A model generated the notes under the pieces. The model saw only the letters and a program-made list of their open reading frames with translations, was not told the DNA's origin and searched no databases. This document shows positions 55,346 through 64,000 of a stretch of DNA of 64,000 nt, in pieces. The first letter of the stretch is position 1. Each line of letters starts with the position of its first letter. This DNA is from Sulfurimonas aquatica (GTDB lineage: Bacteria; Campylobacterota; Campylobacteria; Campylobacterales; Sulfurimonadaceae): contig NZ_CP046072.1 in NCBI RefSeq assembly GCF_017357825.1, forward strand, positions 310,001-374,000, read 5' to 3'. Position numbers and translations under genes: made by a program.

Positions 55346-56170
55346 ATGCGCAATGTAAATGCTCAAATAATCAAACAGATAAAATTTTTGGCAAATAGTT
55401 TTATCGACAAAGAGTTAACGCTCTTTGCCGCGAGTTTGAGCTTTTATACCATCTTCACTATCATTCCACTTCTTCTTATCATGCTTACTCTTTTGACGTC
55501 TCTTCCAAGTTTTGAAGAACATTACGAGACTATAAAAGTATTTATTTTCTCAAATCTTATGCCGGTAAATTCTGAAGCTATTATGGGCCATATTGATGGT
55601 TTTTTGAAAAACTCTGCAAAGATGGGAGTAATGGGCTTAGCTATGATATTAGTAGCATCGCTTCTTTTTTTTAAAAACTTTGAGTTTATAGCAAATAAGA
55701 TTTTTCATGCACAGCCGCGAACTCTGTGGGAGTCAGTAACAACATACTGGACTATGCTTACCCTTACTCCTATAGCTCTTGGTATCTCTTTTTACATTAC
55801 AGGCTATATCGCAACACTTATGGCCTCAAATGAGATTACATCTGGGTTTAACATACTGCCACTTGTACCATATATAATCATATGGGGACTCTTTTTTCTT
55901 ATATTTCAAATAGGGGCAAATGCAAAGATAAATCCTCGCGCATCAGCTATTAGCTCATTTGTAGTTTCCATAGTTTTTAGTATGAGTAAAAATGCATTTA
56001 TCTATTATGTTTTTTTAAATAAGGCTTACAGTACTATGTATGGCTCTTTCGCTATCGTAATGTTTCTATTTCTTTGGATATACGTCTCTTGGATTATTTT
56101 TATTTATGGGCTAAAGTTATGTTACATAATTAATGGCGTATATAAACAAAGAGAAGCTATAAAAGAGTAA
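55346..56170 (+). CDS. YihY/BrkB-family inner-membrane protein
   Basis: 274 residues with about six membrane helices. The N-terminal KELTLFAASLSFYTIFTIIP block is diagnostic of the YihY/UPF0761 family, and a late SMYGSFAIVMFLFLWIYVSW helix pair is also typical. Function is not settled in the family. Last gene of the glcD operon; its final 54 bases overlap the convergent comEC gene. Confidence 0.92.
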   Translation: MRNVNAQIIKQIKFLANSFIDKELTLFAASLSFYTIFTIIPLLLIMLTLLTSLPSFEEHYETIKVFIFSNLMPVNSEAIMGHIDGFLKNSAKMGVMGLAMILVASLLFFKNFEFIANKIFHAQPRTLWESVTTYWTMLTLTPIALGISFYITGYIATLMASNEITSGFNILPLVPYIIIWGLFFLIFQIGANAKINPRASAISSFVVSIVFSMSKNAFIYYVFLNKAYSTMYGSFAIVMFLFLWIYVSWIIFIYGLKLCYIINGVYKQREAIKE

Positions 56171-57394
56171 GAGATAGATAAACTCTTTTTTATAGAGTGA
56201 TAAAAGAGAGAAAAGCACTTCTAAAATTAGCCATCCATAACTCAAATCAATTTTCACAGCTGCCGTATCTATCTCAATAAATGCCATAAGTATTCCATCA
56301 AAAACATCCCCAAATCCTATAAGGTGCAATAGTATTGATAGAGGATAAAAAAGAGTAAAGAGTGACGTCCAGATTATTGAGAGTGGATGATAGACGCTAA
56401 AGTTTGAAAATATGACTAAAGAGTAGGGTAGCATTAAAAGATAGACCCAAATAGGAATGAGAGTAAATTGCCATAATTTACTCAAATGTTTGTAGTGGAT
56501 AAGAAATAGAAATATATAATAAACGCCACTTATGCTGAGCCAAAACCCAACGCTTAAAAAGAGTCTTGGAAAAAAGATAAGAATCATAACTAGACTAACA
56601 AAGAGTGTCTGCATCGAGACTATTTTAACCCCTCTATCATAAAGTATAAAGCCAACGACAAGCATGACAAAAGCACGAAGAAGCGAAGGTGGCGAATCTA
56701 AAAAGAGTAGATACAAAAGAAGTATGCCAGATATAAGTACAAAAGAGTCGACTTTATAACTTCTATAGGGAAAGTATCTATTTTGAAAAAACTTGTATGG
56801 ATACTTTAGTAAAAAAAACAGAACTCCACTAAGCACTCCAAGGTGAAAACCGCTTATTGCGATAAGGTGAGAGACTCCAAGGTTTGAAAATATCCCTTGA
56901 AGTTCTCTACTTAATGGTTTAGCGCTAAAGAGGGCTTGGTATATAGAGGAGTTGCTTTTATCTTTGTGTTGAGAGTCTATAAACATATTAAATCTATTTT
57001 TTAAACTCTCTTTTTCATCAACTTTAAGGATTTTACTAAAGGCAAAAAAAGTGCTCATATACTCGTAAAAAGATATCTCTCCCGCCCAGGCTTCTATCTG
57101 AATATGCTGATATTTTATATCTCTAAGTTTTTTACTCGCAGTTGTGTAAAATACAAATCCTTCGTCACTTTTTAGTTTGAGCACTTGGTAGGTTCTAGGA
57201 TTTCCTTTTTTTGTTAGTTTTGTTTTTGCGTACTGTTTAAGAACTGTGGCGTTTATAAGAGCGGAGTCAAATTTTGTAAGTTGTTTATAGTTGTAAAATT
57301 CGTAAAGAAGTGAAAAGATGAGGATAGAAAAAGTAAGAGTTAAAAAGTAGAGAATCTCTTTTTTGGAGTTAAAAAGGGAGACTCTCTCTATCAT
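56117..57394 (-). CDS. comEC: ComEC/Rec2-type DNA uptake channel, short form
   Basis: 425 residues from ATG 57394, the first start after the dnaB stop; an in-frame ATG at 57436 lies inside dnaB. It has many membrane helices, with the family motif SHLIAISGFHLGVLSG (about 174-189). The C-terminal metallo-beta-lactamase domain of full-length ComEC is absent, as in Helicobacter ComEC of similar size. It forms the inner-membrane channel for transforming DNA. Last in ispG-dnaB-comEC. Confidence 0.88.
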   Translation of the reverse strand: MIERVSLFNSKKEILYFLTLTFSILIFSLLYEFYNYKQLTKFDSALINATVLKQYAKTKLTKKGNPRTYQVLKLKSDEGFVFYTTASKKLRDIKYQHIQIEAWAGEISFYEYMSTFFAFSKILKVDEKESLKNRFNMFIDSQHKDKSNSSIYQALFSAKPLSRELQGIFSNLGVSHLIAISGFHLGVLSGVLFFLLKYPYKFFQNRYFPYRSYKVDSFVLISGILLLYLLFLDSPPSLLRAFVMLVVGFILYDRGVKIVSMQTLFVSLVMILIFFPRLFLSVGFWLSISGVYYIFLFLIHYKHLSKLWQFTLIPIWVYLLMLPYSLVIFSNFSVYHPLSIIWTSLFTLFYPLSILLHLIGFGDVFDGILMAFIEIDTAAVKIDLSYGWLILEVLFSLLSLYKKEFIYLLLFYSFSLFIYAINYVT

Positions 57395-57395
57395 C

Positions 57396-58847
57396 TTAAA
57401 GTGCTGGCATATCGATTTGAGGGACTCCAACGTCAATATTTGCAGAACGTGTGTCTATGTTCTCATAGACCGTTTCAACACCAGCGCTATATGCGGGAGC
57501 GTCGACAAAACGAGTAAGTTTTTTCTGAAATACAAGCTTTACGTGTCCAGTAGGTCCATTACGCTGTTTTCCGATGATGATCTCAGCATCTTCTTCCTCT
57601 TTTTCCACGTACTCAGAGACAAACTCTTTGCCTTCTGCTTTAGCCGCTTTTTCACGCTCTTTTTCTTCTTTATAAAGATATACGTCATCACGGTATACAA
57701 AAAGAATAATGTCGGCATCTTGCTCAATAGAACCAGACTCACGAATATCGCTTAGCATCGGGCGTTTGTCATTACGAGACTCAAGTCCACGGTTAAGTTG
57801 TGAAAGGGCTACAACTGGCATCTCTAACTCACGTGCGAGCATCTTAAGTCCACGAGAAATTTCAGATACTTGGAGGTGTCTGTCTTGATTTCCAACGCCC
57901 TGCATAATTTGAAGATAATCGATTACGGCTATCTCTATTTCAGGGTGTTGATTTTTGAGTTTTCTAAGCTTGCTTCTGAGTTGATTGATGTTTATGCTAC
58001 CCTGATCATCCACAAAAAGTTTCGCAGAGTTCATTCTATCTATTGCGCCGTTAAGTGAGCTCCATTGGTCGTCATTCATATCGCCAACGCGAAGTTTTTG
58101 AAGTGGGATGGAAGTTTGGATGGAGAGTAAACGCAACATTAACTGCTCAGCTGGCATCTCTAGAGAGAAAAACGCCACGCCTTTTCCATTCATAATCAGT
58201 GAGTTTACGGTGTTTAGTATAAAAGAAGTTTTTCCCATCGCGGGACGAGCGGCAATGATGACAAGGTCCCCTTTACCAAAACCGGTAGTCATCTTATTTA
58301 GCTCATTAAATCCTGTGTCAACTCCAACTAAAACAGAGTTGCCACGAGCCTTCATCTCTTTGATGTACTCCATAGTGTCAAAGGTCATTTTTGGAGAGTC
58401 TTTGAAGTCACTTGTCTGATTATCTTGCGTTATTTCATAAAGTTTTTTCTCTACTATGTCTATAACTTCAGCAGAGGGAAGCTCTTCTTCTACTGTTACT
58501 CGTTTTATCTCTGTAGTAAGAGTTAATAGATGGCGTTTAAGAGACTTGTCTTTTATCTCATCAACATATGCTTTAGTGTTTGAGATAGGATTTGCAGATA
58601 AAATCTCAAGCAGTACCTGCTCATCAAATTTCTTGATCTTAATAAGTTCTTTTTTTATAAACTCTTCATCTATAGGCTGGTCTTTTTGTAGTAAAAGTAA
58701 CATAGTAGAGTAGATATCTTTGTGGGCTGGAAGATAAAAATCATCTTGTTTAAGAGCAACGCTTAGCTCGTCAAACTGACTTGGTTCAAAGACTATAGAG
58801 CTTAAGATGCTGCGTTCAAACGCAAGGTTGTAAAGGTTGTCTTGCAT
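57396..58847 (-). CDS. dnaB: Replicative DNA helicase DnaB
   Basis: 483 residues. The N-terminal DnaG-interacting domain (about 1-110) is joined by a linker to a RecA-like ATPase with Walker A AARPAMGKTSF (about 200-210), Walker B IAVIDYLQIM and the VVALSQLNRGLESR motif. It unwinds DNA at the fork as a hexamer. Its ATG overlaps the ispG stop codon by one base (TAATG), indicating coupling. Confidence 0.97.
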   Translation of the reverse strand: MQDNLYNLAFERSILSSIVFEPSQFDELSVALKQDDFYLPAHKDIYSTMLLLLQKDQPIDEEFIKKELIKIKKFDEQVLLEILSANPISNTKAYVDEIKDKSLKRHLLTLTTEIKRVTVEEELPSAEVIDIVEKKLYEITQDNQTSDFKDSPKMTFDTMEYIKEMKARGNSVLVGVDTGFNELNKMTTGFGKGDLVIIAARPAMGKTSFILNTVNSLIMNGKGVAFFSLEMPAEQLMLRLLSIQTSIPLQKLRVGDMNDDQWSSLNGAIDRMNSAKLFVDDQGSININQLRSKLRKLKNQHPEIEIAVIDYLQIMQGVGNQDRHLQVSEISRGLKMLARELEMPVVALSQLNRGLESRNDKRPMLSDIRESGSIEQDADIILFVYRDDVYLYKEEKEREKAAKAEGKEFVSEYVEKEEEDAEIIIGKQRNGPTGHVKLVFQKKLTRFVDAPAYSAGVETVYENIDTRSANIDVGVPQIDMPAL

Positions 58848-59905
58848 TATGCACGCTCTGCCATTTTCTCTACTTCAAGAACAAATCTATCTACAAGTTC
58901 AGCTTCATCAAGATTTGCAACAACGTCACCTTTTACCATGACAAGACCCTTGCCTTTTCCATAAGCGATTGCAACATCAGCATGAGCAGCTTCACCTATT
59001 GCGTTTACAACGCAACCCATAACTGAGACATTCAGTGGCGTTTTGATGTGAGCAGTGCGTTTTTCTATTTCACTTACTGCTGTTACTAAGTCAGCCTCTA
59101 TTCGCCCACATGTTGGACATGAGATGATGTTAAGGCCATCTGGCATAGCTCCACTATCTTTGAGAATTGCGCGAGCCACATTTATCTCTTCTTCTAACTC
59201 ACCAGTGATACTTACGCGCATAGTGTCACCTATACCCTCAAGTAGGAGCGTTCCAAGCCCTATAGAGCTTTTTACAGTCGCATGAAAAAGCGTTCCCGCT
59301 TCTGTAACGCCAAGGTGAAATGGATAGTGGTTTTTAGGACGAAGCATTCTATATGCGTCTACTGTCCGCCCTACATCACTAGCTTTAAGTGATATTTTTA
59401 TATCTTCAAAACCTAAGTCTTCAAGATACTTGATGTTGTACTCAGCTGAAGCTACCATTCCCTCTGCCGTTTGACCATACTTGTTTTCAAACTCTTTTTC
59501 TAAACTACCTGCATTTACACCGATACGAATCGGGAGATTACGCTCTTGACAAGCTTTTACTATCTCTTTTATTCGAGATTTCTCACCAATATTACCAGGG
59601 TTAAAACGTATGCAGTCTACAGACTCAGCAGCAACAAGCGCAAGTTTATAGTTGTAGTGAATATCTGCAACAAGTGGTAGCGAAATCTGCTCTTTTATAG
59701 ATTTGAGGGCGAGTGCGTCTTCCATATCGGGAACGGCAACTCTAACTATATCAGCACCAGCAAAGTGCAAGCGATTTATCTGCTCAACAGTTGCCGCAAC
59801 ATCATGAGTGTTTGAGTAAGTCATTGATTGTGTACTAATAGGTGCATCACCACCCACAGCTACATTTCCAACAAATATTTTTTTAGTAGGGTATCTTTTT
59901 ATCAT
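58847..59905 (-). CDS. ispG: 4-hydroxy-3-methylbut-2-en-1-yl diphosphate synthase
   Basis: 352 residues. Fe-S enzyme of the non-mevalonate isoprenoid pathway. The TIM-barrel part starts with [20 protein letters not shown], and the C-terminal 4Fe-4S domain has the three ligand cysteines in SCPTCGR and VMGCVVN. This implies the MEP route to quinone side chains. First gene of ispG-dnaB-comEC. Confidence 0.97.
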   Translation of the reverse strand: MIKRYPTKKIFVGNVAVGGDAPISTQSMTYSNTHDVAATVEQINRLHFAGADIVRVAVPDMEDALALKSIKEQISLPLVADIHYNYKLALVAAESVDCIRFNPGNIGEKSRIKEIVKACQERNLPIRIGVNAGSLEKEFENKYGQTAEGMVASAEYNIKYLEDLGFEDIKISLKASDVGRTVDAYRMLRPKNHYPFHLGVTEAGTLFHATVKSSIGLGTLLLEGIGDTMRVSITGELEEEINVARAILKDSGAMPDGLNIISCPTCGRIEADLVTAVSEIEKRTAHIKTPLNVSVMGCVVNAIGEAAHADVAIAYGKGKGLVMVKGDVVANLDEAELVDRFVLEVEKMAERA

Positions 59906-59954
59906 ACTTGGATTTTAGCTTTTTTATTATGAAAAAGGGCTTTGATTTGAGGTT

Positions 59955-59977
59955 TACCTCAAGAGAACCTTGAGGTA
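59955..59977. terminator. Stem-loop between ispG and the TonB receptor
   Basis: A perfect 9-bp stem TACCTCAAG (59955-59963) with CTTGAGGTA (59969-59977), 17 bases after the receptor stop codon on the minus strand. No T-run. Likely the end of the receptor transcript. Confidence 0.55.
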
Positions 59978-59994
59978 GGTATATAAGAGTTATA

Positions 59995-61998
59995 TTAGAA
60001 TTTAAAATCTAAGTTTGTATAGACGTAACGTCCTGGTTCATTCATCAGCATGATATCACTTGGAGTACCATCTGTAATAAGCGTTAAGTCGGCATAAGTA
60101 TTACTTTGAGCATACGTTTCATCAAGAATGTTGTTTACCCCAAGAGTAATGTCAAAGTCTTTATTCACGGCATGTTTTATTTTCGCGTTTAAAATACTCC
60201 ACGCTTCTAACTCTTGCTCACCGTTGTCGCTATCTATATCACTCCATTTATCACTTGCTTGCACTTCAATAGTTGCTATGGAGTTATTTGCATATTCATA
60301 GTTCAGAGCGATATTTCCACGTAGTGGCGCCATATCTGCTAAGTCTGTATCGCTTTGACCGGCAAGCGCTTCAGATTTTTCACCCTTTTTATAAGACGCT
60401 CCTAAATCTACCGTAATGTCATCAGTCGCATAGTATGATGCGCTCAGCTCAGCTCCATAAATTGTCGCGTCAATATTTTGAAACGCGTTTACCGGTACGT
60501 TCTTTTTAATGTAGATATAATCACTTAACATAGAGTAAAACGCTTTTGCTTTAAATTTGAAAGAATCAGCATTTGCCTCATATCCTAAGTCAACTTCTTG
60601 GTTAGTTGTTTGCTCAAGAGTAGGCGTTCCAGTAAGATTTGCTTTAGAACCTACAAAGTAGAGCTCTCTAGCGTCAGGTACGCGAGAAGATTGTCCAAAA
60701 CCTAAGAAGAGTTTATTTTCATTATTAATATTATAAGTACTTAATAAATTTGCGTTTATTGCAGAGTAGTCATTAGATTGATATGAATCATTTGTAATGC
60801 GAGTTATATCATATCTTGCTCCAAGCGTAATGTCTAAGTCACCATAACTTTTATTTATTTTTGCAAAGAGCGCCATATTTGTCGTCTCGGCGTTATCTAT
60901 GCTAGTGCTAGACGTAGTTGCAGTATCTGGAAGTCTATTGTCATTTTTATAATAGTTTCCATTCCAAGTTCTTTTACTTGTGTCAAGACCAACTAGAACT
61001 TCGTGAGAAGCTATGTCAAGAGTGTTTTTAAACTTTAAGCCCTGCATAGAAGTCTTTAAGTGACTTGTGATTGTTCCCATAACCGTAGCGGCCATTCTAT
61101 ACTTTATGCTCATTGGATGGTCAACGTCAGAGTAGTAGTACTGTAGATTTAGATTTTTGTACGTATCGTTTAAAGCGTCTACGTTGTACTCAACGCTATA
61201 AATGTTTGAATCATCATAGAGCGCGTCCATTTTAGAGTTTCCATAAAGAATATTGTTACTTCTATTTGCCGTAACGCTTAAGCGCAACTCTTGATTTTTT
61301 GCAGTAGTAACAAATGCTTTAGCCATAATGCTTTTTTTACTATAAGCTTCCATATCATGGTACGGCGCTTGTAATTTTATACCATTTAAAGCAGCTGGAT
61401 TAGTAGCGGCATAGTTGTCCATTTGCTCAGCTATAGAATTACCATCGCCATCTCTATATTGATTGGCGCTTTCCGTTGAAGCAGTTACTAAAACTCGTAC
61501 TATATCATTTCCTCCACTAGCGGTAGCTCCAAATTTTTTATAGCCCCAAGAGCCAAAACCTACATTTATTGAAGCTTTTTCTTCGGCAGTTGGTTTTTTA
61601 GTCTTTATTTTTACTCCACCACTTAGCGTTCCAAAGTTAGTAACGTCATAAGGACCTTCAGTAACTTCCACTTCAGTTATTTGATTTGCCAAAATGTGAG
61701 ATACTGGGGGATCCATTCTGTTTGGACAAGCACCATAGACCTTTGTACCATCGACTTCTATAGAGATATTGTCGCGTTTTTGTCCACGGATGAGAATATC
61801 GTTTGCTATTCCACTACGGCGAGACATGTCTATACTTGGCACGCCATCTTTTAGAGCTTCTGCAACGTCTGCTGACGTTTGTGCTTTTTGAGCAACTTCC
61901 ATTATAAGAGTAGACTCAACTCCAATGGGAGATACTTCCACGTCAGTTGCATATAAAGACGCAAGAGCGACTAGAGATAAAGGGATAATTTTTTTCAT
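59995..61998 (-). CDS. TonB-dependent copper receptor, OprC/NosA-like
   Basis: 667 residues from ATG 61998 (GAGG upstream); a TTG at 62013 in frame is less likely. A signal peptide (about 1-17) is followed by a plug domain (about 30-150) with RRSGIANDILIRGQKRDN, then a 22-strand-type barrel ending in Phe. CPNRM in the plug (about 91-95) and HPM in an early barrel loop (about 290) match the CxxxM and HxM copper ligands of Pseudomonas OprC. It would import copper across the outer membrane with TonB energy, perhaps to supply copper enzymes such as nitrous oxide reductase or oxidases. Confidence 0.85.
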   Translation of the reverse strand: MKKIIPLSLVALASLYATDVEVSPIGVESTLIMEVAQKAQTSADVAEALKDGVPSIDMSRRSGIANDILIRGQKRDNISIEVDGTKVYGACPNRMDPPVSHILANQITEVEVTEGPYDVTNFGTLSGGVKIKTKKPTAEEKASINVGFGSWGYKKFGATASGGNDIVRVLVTASTESANQYRDGDGNSIAEQMDNYAATNPAALNGIKLQAPYHDMEAYSKKSIMAKAFVTTAKNQELRLSVTANRSNNILYGNSKMDALYDDSNIYSVEYNVDALNDTYKNLNLQYYYSDVDHPMSIKYRMAATVMGTITSHLKTSMQGLKFKNTLDIASHEVLVGLDTSKRTWNGNYYKNDNRLPDTATTSSTSIDNAETTNMALFAKINKSYGDLDITLGARYDITRITNDSYQSNDYSAINANLLSTYNINNENKLFLGFGQSSRVPDARELYFVGSKANLTGTPTLEQTTNQEVDLGYEANADSFKFKAKAFYSMLSDYIYIKKNVPVNAFQNIDATIYGAELSASYYATDDITVDLGASYKKGEKSEALAGQSDTDLADMAPLRGNIALNYEYANNSIATIEVQASDKWSDIDSDNGEQELEAWSILNAKIKHAVNKDFDITLGVNNILDETYAQSNTYADLTLITDGTPSDIMLMNEPGRYVYTNLDFKF

Positions 61999-62080
61999 TG
62001 TTTGTAACCTCAAAATATTTAATTGAAATATAATAGTTAAAGAGTGTTACGTATGTGTTAAGTCATAAGTTATTTTTTGA

Positions 62081-62086
62081 TAAAAT
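62081..62086 (+). promoter_or_regulatory. Possible TAAAAT -10 box before the 62094 gene
   Basis: TTGATAAAATTCG ends 7 bases before the ATG at 62094, with no ribosome site between. It could drive a leaderless mRNA for the small protein and alr. Confidence 0.4.
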
Positions 62087-62093
62087 TCGCACT

Positions 62094-62228
62094 ATGAGTA
62101 AAATAGAGAAAATAAAACGAATCATTTTGATAGCCCTAGGCTTTGGACTTGCAACTTATCTTATTATGAGTGGATCTGCAATACTTAATCAAGACCAAAA
62201 TAGCACTATAGTAGATAGTAAAAAGTAG
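62094..62228 (+). CDS. Small single-helix membrane protein
   Basis: 44 residues. A basic N-terminus (MSKIEKIKR) is followed by one hydrophobic helix (about 9-31) and a short polar tail, so the topology is probably N-in, tail in the periplasm. No family recognised. It ends 13 bases before alr on the same strand. Support comes from codon composition, the typical membrane-microprotein layout and the spacing; expression is not shown. Confidence 0.55.
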   Translation: MSKIEKIKRIILIALGFGLATYLIMSGSAILNQDQNSTIVDSKK

Positions 62229-62229
62229 G

Positions 62230-62235
62230 TATAAT
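62230..62235 (+). promoter_or_regulatory. TATAAT -10 box of alr placed for a leaderless mRNA
   Basis: A perfect TATAAT ends 6 bases before the alr ATG, the same spacing as at the thioredoxin gene. It starts 2 bases after the stop of the 44-residue gene. Confidence 0.55.
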
Positions 62236-62241
62236 CTTTTC

Positions 62242-63234
62242 ATGTCATACATCACGCTTAGTAGAGAAAACTTTTTTTATAACCTTGATAAAATAGCCAA
62301 GCAGACAAAGTCGGTAGATAAAATCGCCCTTGTCTTAAAAGATAATGCTTATGGTCATGGAATATGTGAGATGGCATCTTTGGCAAAAGAGTATGGCGTT
62401 ACAAAAGCCGTTGTGCGCTCAAATAACGAAGCAAAAAAAGTAGAAGAGTTTTTTGAGTATGTTTTAGTTTTAGCGGATATCCCCCAAGAAAAAAGTCCTA
62501 AAGTACGCTATACGATTAACGATATTAGCGCCATTAAAAAATTCCCAAAAGATACGTTGGTTGAGTTAAAAGTAAATACTGGAATGAATAGAAATGGCAT
62601 CTCCATGGATGAGGTTCAAAGTGTAATAGAGCTTATACAAGAGCAGGGCTTAAAACTTGAAGCGATTTTTACTCATCATGGCTGTGCAGATGAACTCAAC
62701 GGAGTCTATGAGTTACAAAAAAGTAATTTTCTTGAAGTAAAAAAGAGTTCGCCGAAGGGTCTGCGTTTTCATTCATGTAACTCAGCGGCGCTTTTTCGAG
62801 AGAGTGATTTCAGTGAAGATATGGCAAGAGTGGGCATAGCGGCTTATGGATGTATGGAATTGCCACGGGAGATAAGTTTAGAAGAGTTTAAACCAGTTCT
62901 TTCACTTTATGCTCAAAAGATCTCTTCTCAAGTTGTTAAAAAAGGTGAATACATTGGTTATGGTGCAACACTTGAAGTGTGTGATGAATGTCTAGTGAGT
63001 AACTACGACATAGGGTATGGGGATGGTTTTTTTAGAGCTAACTCAAATGTTTATGAAACACCAGAAGGCGTAAAAATAGCGGGAAGAGTCTCTATGGATA
63101 ACAGCTCTTTTTTATCTAATGAAGAAGAACTATTACTCTTTAATGACGCAAGTAAAGTGGCGGAAGTTGTAGGAACTATTAGTTATGAAGTACTCACGTC
63201 TCTTAAGGCGTATATTAAACGCCAGATTGTTTGA
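62242..63234 (+). CDS. alr: Alanine racemase
   Basis: 330 residues, somewhat shorter than the usual 355-370. The PLP-binding lysine lies in ALVLKDNAYGHG (about 29-40), and the catalytic tyrosine of the C-terminal barrel is in GYGATLEV (about 238-245), with AGRVSMDN (about 278-285) as a third family block. It makes D-alanine for peptidoglycan. The start ATG 62242 gives MSYITLSRENF, a typical beginning. Confidence 0.95.
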   Translation: MSYITLSRENFFYNLDKIAKQTKSVDKIALVLKDNAYGHGICEMASLAKEYGVTKAVVRSNNEAKKVEEFFEYVLVLADIPQEKSPKVRYTINDISAIKKFPKDTLVELKVNTGMNRNGISMDEVQSVIELIQEQGLKLEAIFTHHGCADELNGVYELQKSNFLEVKKSSPKGLRFHSCNSAALFRESDFSEDMARVGIAAYGCMELPREISLEEFKPVLSLYAQKISSQVVKKGEYIGYGATLEVCDECLVSNYDIGYGDGFFRANSNVYETPEGVKIAGRVSMDNSSFLSNEEELLLFNDASKVAEVVGTISYEVLTSLKAYIKRQIV

Positions 63235-63245
63235 GTCTTATTTAT

Positions 63246-63638
63246 TTAAGAGTTGATTTTTATAATGGCGTCTGAAAATATAACGCCGTCTATCCCAAGA
63301 CGCGCCATCTCTTCTATATCCTCTTCATCGTCTATCATTATCAATATTTTTGCGTCAAAAAGATAGTTTTCAGCGATAGCTTGTGCCGTTTTAATTAGTT
63401 TCTTTTTTGTAAGTATGTACTTGGCATTTAATGCAGACGCATAAATAAGCTCATTGATATCTTTGACACAAAGCGCAAAGTCGATTGCATTTTCGTTTAG
63501 ATACTCGATAATGTCAAGGTTATCCTCGCTAAATTCTAAAAAGATAGTAGAAGAGGGTGGCGTTTTTTTTATGGCGTCTATATCTATAATATGGTAAAAA
63601 CTCTCACTCTTTATAAATCTATGTCCAAATAGTAACAT
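63246..63638 (-). CDS. Conserved hypothetical protein, TIM-barrel-like fragment
   Basis: 130 residues, no signal peptide. Short alternating strands and helices ending in MARLGIDGVIFSDAI resemble the strand-helix units of phosphate-binding TIM barrels, but the protein is only half a barrel long. I do not recognise a family. It follows the PP0621-like gene by 1 base on the minus strand, so the two are translated from one message. Confidence 0.7.
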   Translation of the reverse strand: MLLFGHRFIKSESFYHIIDIDAIKKTPPSSTIFLEFSEDNLDIIEYLNENAIDFALCVKDINELIYASALNAKYILTKKKLIKTAQAIAENYLFDAKILIMIDDEEDIEEMARLGIDGVIFSDAIIKINS

Positions 63639-63639
63639 T

Positions 63640-63870
63640 TTAATTTACCTCGCTTAAGCACTCTTTTGAGCAGTAGTATTTACCATTGCTAAGCATACAC
63701 TCACTAACCTCTGTGTAAACGCCACACTCTGCACACTCTATCATGTCGTTTGTTTTGAGGGTCTCTTTATCTTTGTTCTTTTTCTTTGTATCTGTTATGG
63801 GTTTCTTTTTGATAAACATAAAATATACAATTGCAATAACTGCCATAACGAGTAAAACTTTGAGTATCAT
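63640..63870 (-). CDS. PP0621-like small membrane zinc-ribbon protein
   Basis: 76 residues. An N-terminal membrane helix (about 3-19) is followed by a Lys-rich linker (24-40) and a zinc-ribbon-like domain with four cysteines: CAEC, a single Cys in SECMLSNG, and CSKEC at the end. This is the layout of proteins annotated as PP0621 family, of unknown function. Its ATG overlaps the upstream gene's stop (ATGA). Confidence 0.75.
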   Translation of the reverse strand: MILKVLLVMAVIAIVYFMFIKKKPITDTKKKNKDKETLKTNDMIECAECGVYTEVSECMLSNGKYYCSKECLSEVN

Positions 63871-64000
63871 ATATCTTCTCCTAGAAGTAAGTAGTGTCTA
63901 TTTTTAGTCTCTATAATTTTATGGTTTTGTATCTCTTGAACTTCATCAAAGACTTTTTCACCCTTATAAAAGAGAAGTTTTGAATGCTTATCTCTGAAGT
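63867..64000 (-). CDS. C-terminal end of an unidentified gene
   Basis: Open minus-strand frame entering from the window edge and ending at TGA 63869-63867, giving 43 residues (ending [11 protein letters not shown]). It is supported by the ATGA overlap with the downstream PP0621-like gene. The fragment is too short to identify. Confidence 0.6.
   Translation of the reverse strand, partial: FRDKHSKLLFYKGEKVFDEVQEIQNHKIIETKNRHYLLLGEDI

Noticed and set aside
61999..62013. Upstream TTG start for the TonB receptor
   Set aside because: The ATG at 61998 gives a clean signal peptide and a GAGG site at suitable spacing; the TTG version adds MRLQT and places the site inside the gene.

Overview
The window is AT-rich DNA from a member of the Campylobacterota (Epsilonproteobacteria), most likely a free-living, Sulfurimonas-like chemolithotroph. 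The clues are an uninterrupted prfB, the flgB-flgC-fliE-ftsI gene order, a short ComEC without its nuclease domain, a plasminogen-binding N-terminal-like (PgbA_N) protein and TATAAT-centred promoters. rpoB and rpoC are separate genes with an 8-base overlap, which argues against Helicobacter and Wolinella, where they are fused. The genus is inferred from gene content only.

Layout. Positions 1-4491 hold a truncated AEC permease, a thioredoxin, a SpoU-type rRNA methyltransferase, a CHASE2 adenylate cyclase and a small lipoprotein. Positions 4573-18400 are a three-gene unit: a TPR plus outer-membrane barrel protein resembling Slam (DUF560, type XI secretion), a FecR protein ending in a TbpB-like barrel, and a 3709-residue surface protein. 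That protein has a beta-solenoid-like start, two LamG-like domains, an LVIVD propeller, 14 near-identical 92-residue Ig-like repeats and cadherin-like domains. After yaaA comes a second signalling operon (19285-23988): FecR protein, CHASE2 adenylate cyclase, and a GAF/HD-GYP protein whose C-terminus resembles class II cAMP phosphodiesterases. Positions 23998-41597 are the housekeeping translation/transcription block: tRNA-Thr, Tyr, Gly, Thr, tuf, rpmG, tRNA-Trp, secE, nusG, rplK, rplA, rplJ, rplL, rpoB, rpoC, rpsL, rpsG, fusA. Most of its gaps carry strong stem-loops.

Positions 41695-64000 carry ordinary chromosomal genes: bpt, prfB, panC, ftsI, the RpoN-type flgB-flgC-fliE operon, two prepilins, priA, a NUDT14-like Nudix hydrolase, an M23 endopeptidase, a PgbA_N-like protein, glcD, yihY, the ispG-dnaB-comEC operon, an OprC/NosA-like copper receptor, alr and small conserved genes.

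The best candidate for an undescribed system is 1961-23988. Two CHASE2 adenylate cyclases and two FecR-domain proteins surround a Slam-like exporter and a giant repeat-variable surface protein. The same region encodes an enzyme that may degrade both cAMP and c-di-GMP. The domain assignments come from motifs I can read; that these genes form one envelope-sensing and surface-display circuit is inference.
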